From: CBFHWY01 sp965659675
Lineage (GTDB): Bacteria > Bacteroidota > Bacteroidia > Flavobacteriales_G > Salibacteraceae
Assembly: GCA_965659675.1 (NCBI GenBank)
Contig: CBFHWY010000024.1
Location: 1-36,355 of the forward strand
Direction: 5' to 3'
DNA: 36,355 nucleotides
Shown here one piece after another: positions 34,175 to 36,355 of the stretch. How positions within the stretch are numbered: the first letter of the stretch is position 1; each line of letters opens with the position of its first letter. The notes under the pieces were generated by a model, which was given only the letters and a program-made list of their open reading frames with translations, was not told where the DNA came from and did not search any database. Made by a program: the position numbers and the translations under genes.

Positions 34175-36211
34175 CTACTTTCCCACTCCAATCCCCATCC
34201 TTTTTATATATAAAGAGAGATTACTCTTATTCCAAACCTTATTGGTTACGGTTCGATATCCTTTTTGATTGAGTTCCTTACTCACCTCGTTCAGAGATAA
34301 TGATTGATNNNNNNNNNNNNNNNNNNNNNNNNNNNNNNNNNNNNNNNNNNNNNNNNNNNNNNNNNNNNNNNNNNNNNNNNNNNNNNNNNNNNNNNNNNNN
34401 NNNNNNNTCCAAACCTTATTGGTTACGGTTCGATATCCTTTTTGATTGAGTTCCTTACTCACCTCGTTCAGAGATAATGATTGACTGTATCTTAGTTCAT
34501 TTATCAGTTCTTGAAGTTCTCTTTCTTTGTCTACTGAGATTTTCTTCTTGTAATCCTTTCCTAACTTAAAAGTATAAGTTGATGTTTTTGAACCATCCAC
34601 AACCTCATAATTCCTTTTCCCATCAGTAGTTTTTCCTTTCTTTAGAATATCATCCTGAACGATTGGATAGACGAATTCAAAGTGAAACTGATGAGATTGA
34701 ATCTCAGGTTTATACTCAACGTCAATTCTATTTAGATATTCTTTAAGGAACTTCTGTTTTTCCTCTAATGAATAATCATGAACACCTTCAATTTCCAAGT
34801 ACATCTGGTCTAACCAATCAACCCAATCATTAGAATTTTGAAAAACCCATAATTCCTTTTCTAACCGTTTAATCTCCTTACTTACTTCCCCCACCATATC
34901 AGAAATCTTCCGAATCATTTTCTTCCCTTTTACCTTTTCCATTTTATTGGTGAGTACATCAACCTCTAAGTTTATGATACTCTCTTCATAACCCTCTTTG
35001 ATTCGTTTCTTATCATTGATGTAACGAATACGTTTATCTGATTCTCGTTTAAGGTCCTGAACCTTTTCGAACTTTGGTCCAAGGTTCTTCAATTTGTATT
35101 CTTCTCGAACTCTTTTGGATTCTCTGATGGTCGATGAGATATGTTCTAAAATCATCTCATCCGTTTCCTCAATTCTCAAACTCTTCTTTAAAGTACAGTT
35201 CTGATGTTTTAAACCCCACTTACTCGGGTTTTTCCATTTGTATTCTACACTTCGACAACTGTATAATGGATTTGTACCCTTTGATACTGTAGATAATTTC
35301 ACCCCACAACTTTTACAGAAGATTAATCCATTAAGAAGTGATTGATGGGTATGTCCAGTATTTCTGTATCGGTAATTTTCGTTCAGTTTTAATTGAACAT
35401 CATCCCAAAGTTTTGTAGGAACTACTTGAGGGGTATCTATTAGAATGGTTTCAACTATCTTCTCTTTCCCATTCACCATTTCTTTCCATTCCCACTTCTG
35501 AATACCTTTATACAGAGTACTACCCAACATTTTCTGAATAGTTCCAAGGTTCCAACCATCCTTACTTCTTTTTGGTTTGTAGAGAGTGTTGGTATCTAAG
35601 TACATTTTGATTTGAACAGTGGATTTCCCATCTCGATACATCTCAAACATCTTCCTTACTACTTCACCCTCATCTTTATTGATAACTAACTTTTTCCCTT
35701 TGACATTGTAACCAAAGGGTACAGTACCACCAATGAAAGTGTTTCCACTTTTTAAAGAGTTACGTTTACCCATAACACTCCTCATCCTTCTCAGTTTATT
35801 GTCATACTGAGAAACTAAGGAGAGAATCCCCATCTGGAATTCATCTAATGGATTATCTAAATCAAATGGTTTAGTGGAACTACCTATGTACAGTTTAACC
35901 CCATAGTCGAGGAACACTTTATAGATACTCCACCAACTTTGGGTACTTCTACCCAATCTATCAGAATTGAATACCCATACATTTTTGATATTACTCTTTT
36001 GAATCTCATCTAAAAGTTCAACCAAAACAATTCTTTCTTCTAATTCTATTTGAAAGGAACTTTGAGAACCCTCATTGAAAATGATTGGTTTTAAACCCAA
36101 CTTTTCACTCATCTCAAGTCCCATTCGTTTCTGTACTTCCAACCCACCACCATCGGTTTGTTGTATATCGGAAGATACCCGAAGAAGTATTCCAATCGTA
36201 TTATCACTCAT
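34175..36211 (-). CDS. Large serine recombinase, interrupted by assembly gap
   Basis: This is a site-specific recombinase of the large serine (resolvase/invertase) class that integrates and excises mobile DNA. The N-terminal catalytic domain has IGILLRVSSDIQQ (Ser13 the likely nucleophile), FNSDRLGRSTQSWW and a long alpha-E helix. The recombinase domain has GGTVPFGYNVKGKKLVINKDEGEVVRKMFE, then TIQKMLGSTLYKGIQ. A zinc ribbon (CKSCGVKL, then YSCRS and a later Cys) and a Lys/Glu-rich coiled coil follow. Near the C-terminus 99 N interrupt the frame, flanked by two identical 77-base segments. Collapsing 34308-34484 (177 bases, 59 codons) leaves an intact protein of about 619 residues. No att site could be identified. 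Confidence 0.85.
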   Translation of the reverse strand: MSDNTIGILLRVSSDIQQTDGGGLEVQKRMGLEMSEKLGLKPIIFNEGSQSSFQIELEERIVLVELLDEIQKSNIKNVWVFNSDRLGRSTQSWWSIYKVFLDYGVKLYIGSSTKPFDLDNPLDEFQMGILSLVSQYDNKLRRMRSVMGKRNSLKSGNTFIGGTVPFGYNVKGKKLVINKDEGEVVRKMFEMYRDGKSTVQIKMYLDTNTLYKPKRSKDGWNLGTIQKMLGSTLYKGIQKWEWKEMVNGKEKIVETILIDTPQVVPTKLWDDVQLKLNENYRYRNTGHTHQSLLNGLIFCKSCGVKLSTVSKGTNPLYSCRSVEYKWKNPSKWGLKHQNCTLKKSLRIEETDEMILEHISSTIRESKRVREEYKLKNLGPKFEKVQDLKRESDKRIRYINDKKRIKEGYEESIINLEVDVLTNKMEKVKGKKMIRKISDMVGEVSKEIKRLEKELWVFQNSNDWVDWLDQMYLEIEGVHDYSLEEKQKFLKEYLNRIDVEYKPEIQSHQFHFEFVYPIVQDDILKKGKTTDGKRNYEVVDGSKTSTYTFKLGKDYKKKISVDKERELQELINELRYSQSLSLNEVSKELNQKGYRTVTNKVWXXXXXXXXXXXXXXXXXXXXXXXXXXXXXXXXXXQSLSLNEVSKELNQKGYRTVTNKVWNKSNLSLYIKRMGIGVGK
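34231..34307. repeat. 77-bp direct repeat, left copy at the assembly gap
   Basis: Identical base for base to 34408-34484; it encodes NEVSKELNQKGYRTVTNKVW and neighbouring residues. It is immediately followed by one T and the N run. A perfect 77-base overlap at both gap edges suggests that contig ends were joined without merging, rather than a true duplication. Confidence 0.85.
34309..34407. other. Assembly gap of 99 N
   Basis: Unknown bases within the recombinase gene, flanked by the identical 77-base segments. The gap length may be arbitrary; the flanks suggest no missing sequence at all. Confidence 0.95.
34408..34484. repeat. 77-bp direct repeat, right copy at the assembly gap
   Basis: Starts at the first base after the N run and is identical to 34231-34307. 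The next base differs (C here, T in the left copy). Confidence 0.85.
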
Positions 36212-36263
36212 AAGTTACAAATTCAATCCCTGTATATTTCAAAGGTATTGATTTATAACCTAT

Positions 36264-36355
36264 TTAATGTAACATACCTTCTTTTACCTTCTTAATCAAA
36301 TTGGGAGAACACCCAACTATCTTCTGTATTTCTGAATATTTCAAACCACGTTCTA
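36264..36355 (-). CDS. C-terminus of a helix-turn-helix protein, truncated by the window edge
   Basis: The minus-strand frame ending in the stop at 36264-36266 reads ERGLKYSEIQKIVGCSPNL followed by IKKVKEGMLH. This has the shape of a helix-turn-helix of the type found at the ends of resolvases and in small element-encoded regulators. The 5' part lies beyond the window. It ends 52 bases before the recombinase start and is probably transcribed with it, for example as a regulator or directionality factor of the same element. Confidence 0.5.
   Translation of the reverse strand, partial: ERGLKYSEIQKIVGCSPNLIKKVKEGMLH

Larger units (their letters stand above)
34122..36355. mobile_element. Probable end of an integrated mobile element
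   Basis: The recombinase and the helix-turn-helix fragment abut an ordinary chromosomal gene (TM2-like), and base composition shifts to AT- and purine-biased coding compared with the neighbouring genes. The boundary must lie between 34122 and 34174 if the recombinase is the terminal gene. No direct repeat marking an att site is visible because the other end is outside the window. Confidence 0.45.

Overview
The window is a chromosomal segment of a Bacteroidota bacterium, most likely in the order Flavobacteriales. The lineage evidence is a protein with a type IX secretion C-terminal sorting domain, Bacteroidota-type promoter -7 boxes (TAnnTTTG), an FtsZ ending in the phylum-typical FLHDNVD peptide, a Bacteroidota-style division/cell-wall (dcw) cluster, a TonB transducer, and a TonB receptor with a carboxypeptidase-regulatory-like N-terminus. 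I see no tRNA, rRNA or CRISPR array.

Layout. 1-4243 (+): a tight three-gene set of surface or secreted proteins, made up of a truncated fibre-like protein, a secreted alpha/beta-hydrolase-like T9SS cargo and a lipoprotein. 4244-4823: non-coding, with terminator-like and palindromic structures that look like an interspersed repeat. 4824-9403 (+): a frameshifted glycine-betaine-type binding lipoprotein, then etfB-etfA, a bifunctional-nuclease-family protein and a nucleoside transporter. 9404-9648: four 41-bp tandem repeats inside a 22-bp inverted repeat. 9649-26393 (-): one block of genes transcribed from mraZ through rsmH, ftsL, ftsI, murE, mraY, murD, ftsW, murG, murC, ftsQ, ftsA, ftsZ, yqeY and a predicted zinc aminopeptidase. 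Most junctions overlap by 1-20 bp or are only a few bases apart. Upstream of mraZ is a regular array of four MraZ-type boxes. 26636-28019 (+): an alpha/beta hydrolase and the ribosome-assembly GTPase engB. 28070-29845 (-): a TonB transducer, gcvH and an Nfu-type Fe-S scaffold. 29898-33367 (+): a small Cys/His secreted protein, a TonB-dependent receptor, a periplasmic heavy-metal-associated protein and a gamma-carbonic-anhydrase-like protein. 33417-34121: a divergent pair, an acidic repeat lipoprotein and a TM2-like membrane protein. 34175-36355 (-): a large serine recombinase interrupted by an assembly gap, preceded by the C-terminus of a helix-turn-helix protein. This is probably one end of an integrated mobile element.

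How the genes work together. The dcw block makes lipid-linked peptidoglycan precursors (MurC, MurD, MurE, MraY, MurG) and the septal machine that uses them (FtsA, FtsZ, FtsQ, FtsL, FtsI, FtsW); MraZ probably represses its own operon through the box array. MurE carries the DNPR motif of meso-diaminopimelate-adding enzymes. EtfAB passes electrons from acyl-CoA dehydrogenases to the respiratory chain. The receptor, HMA and Cys/His proteins look like a metal (probably copper) acquisition or handling set, each with an adjacent Cys-Cys pair; this is the best candidate here for an under-described system. Nothing I can read in this window amounts to a clearly new defence or biosynthetic system.
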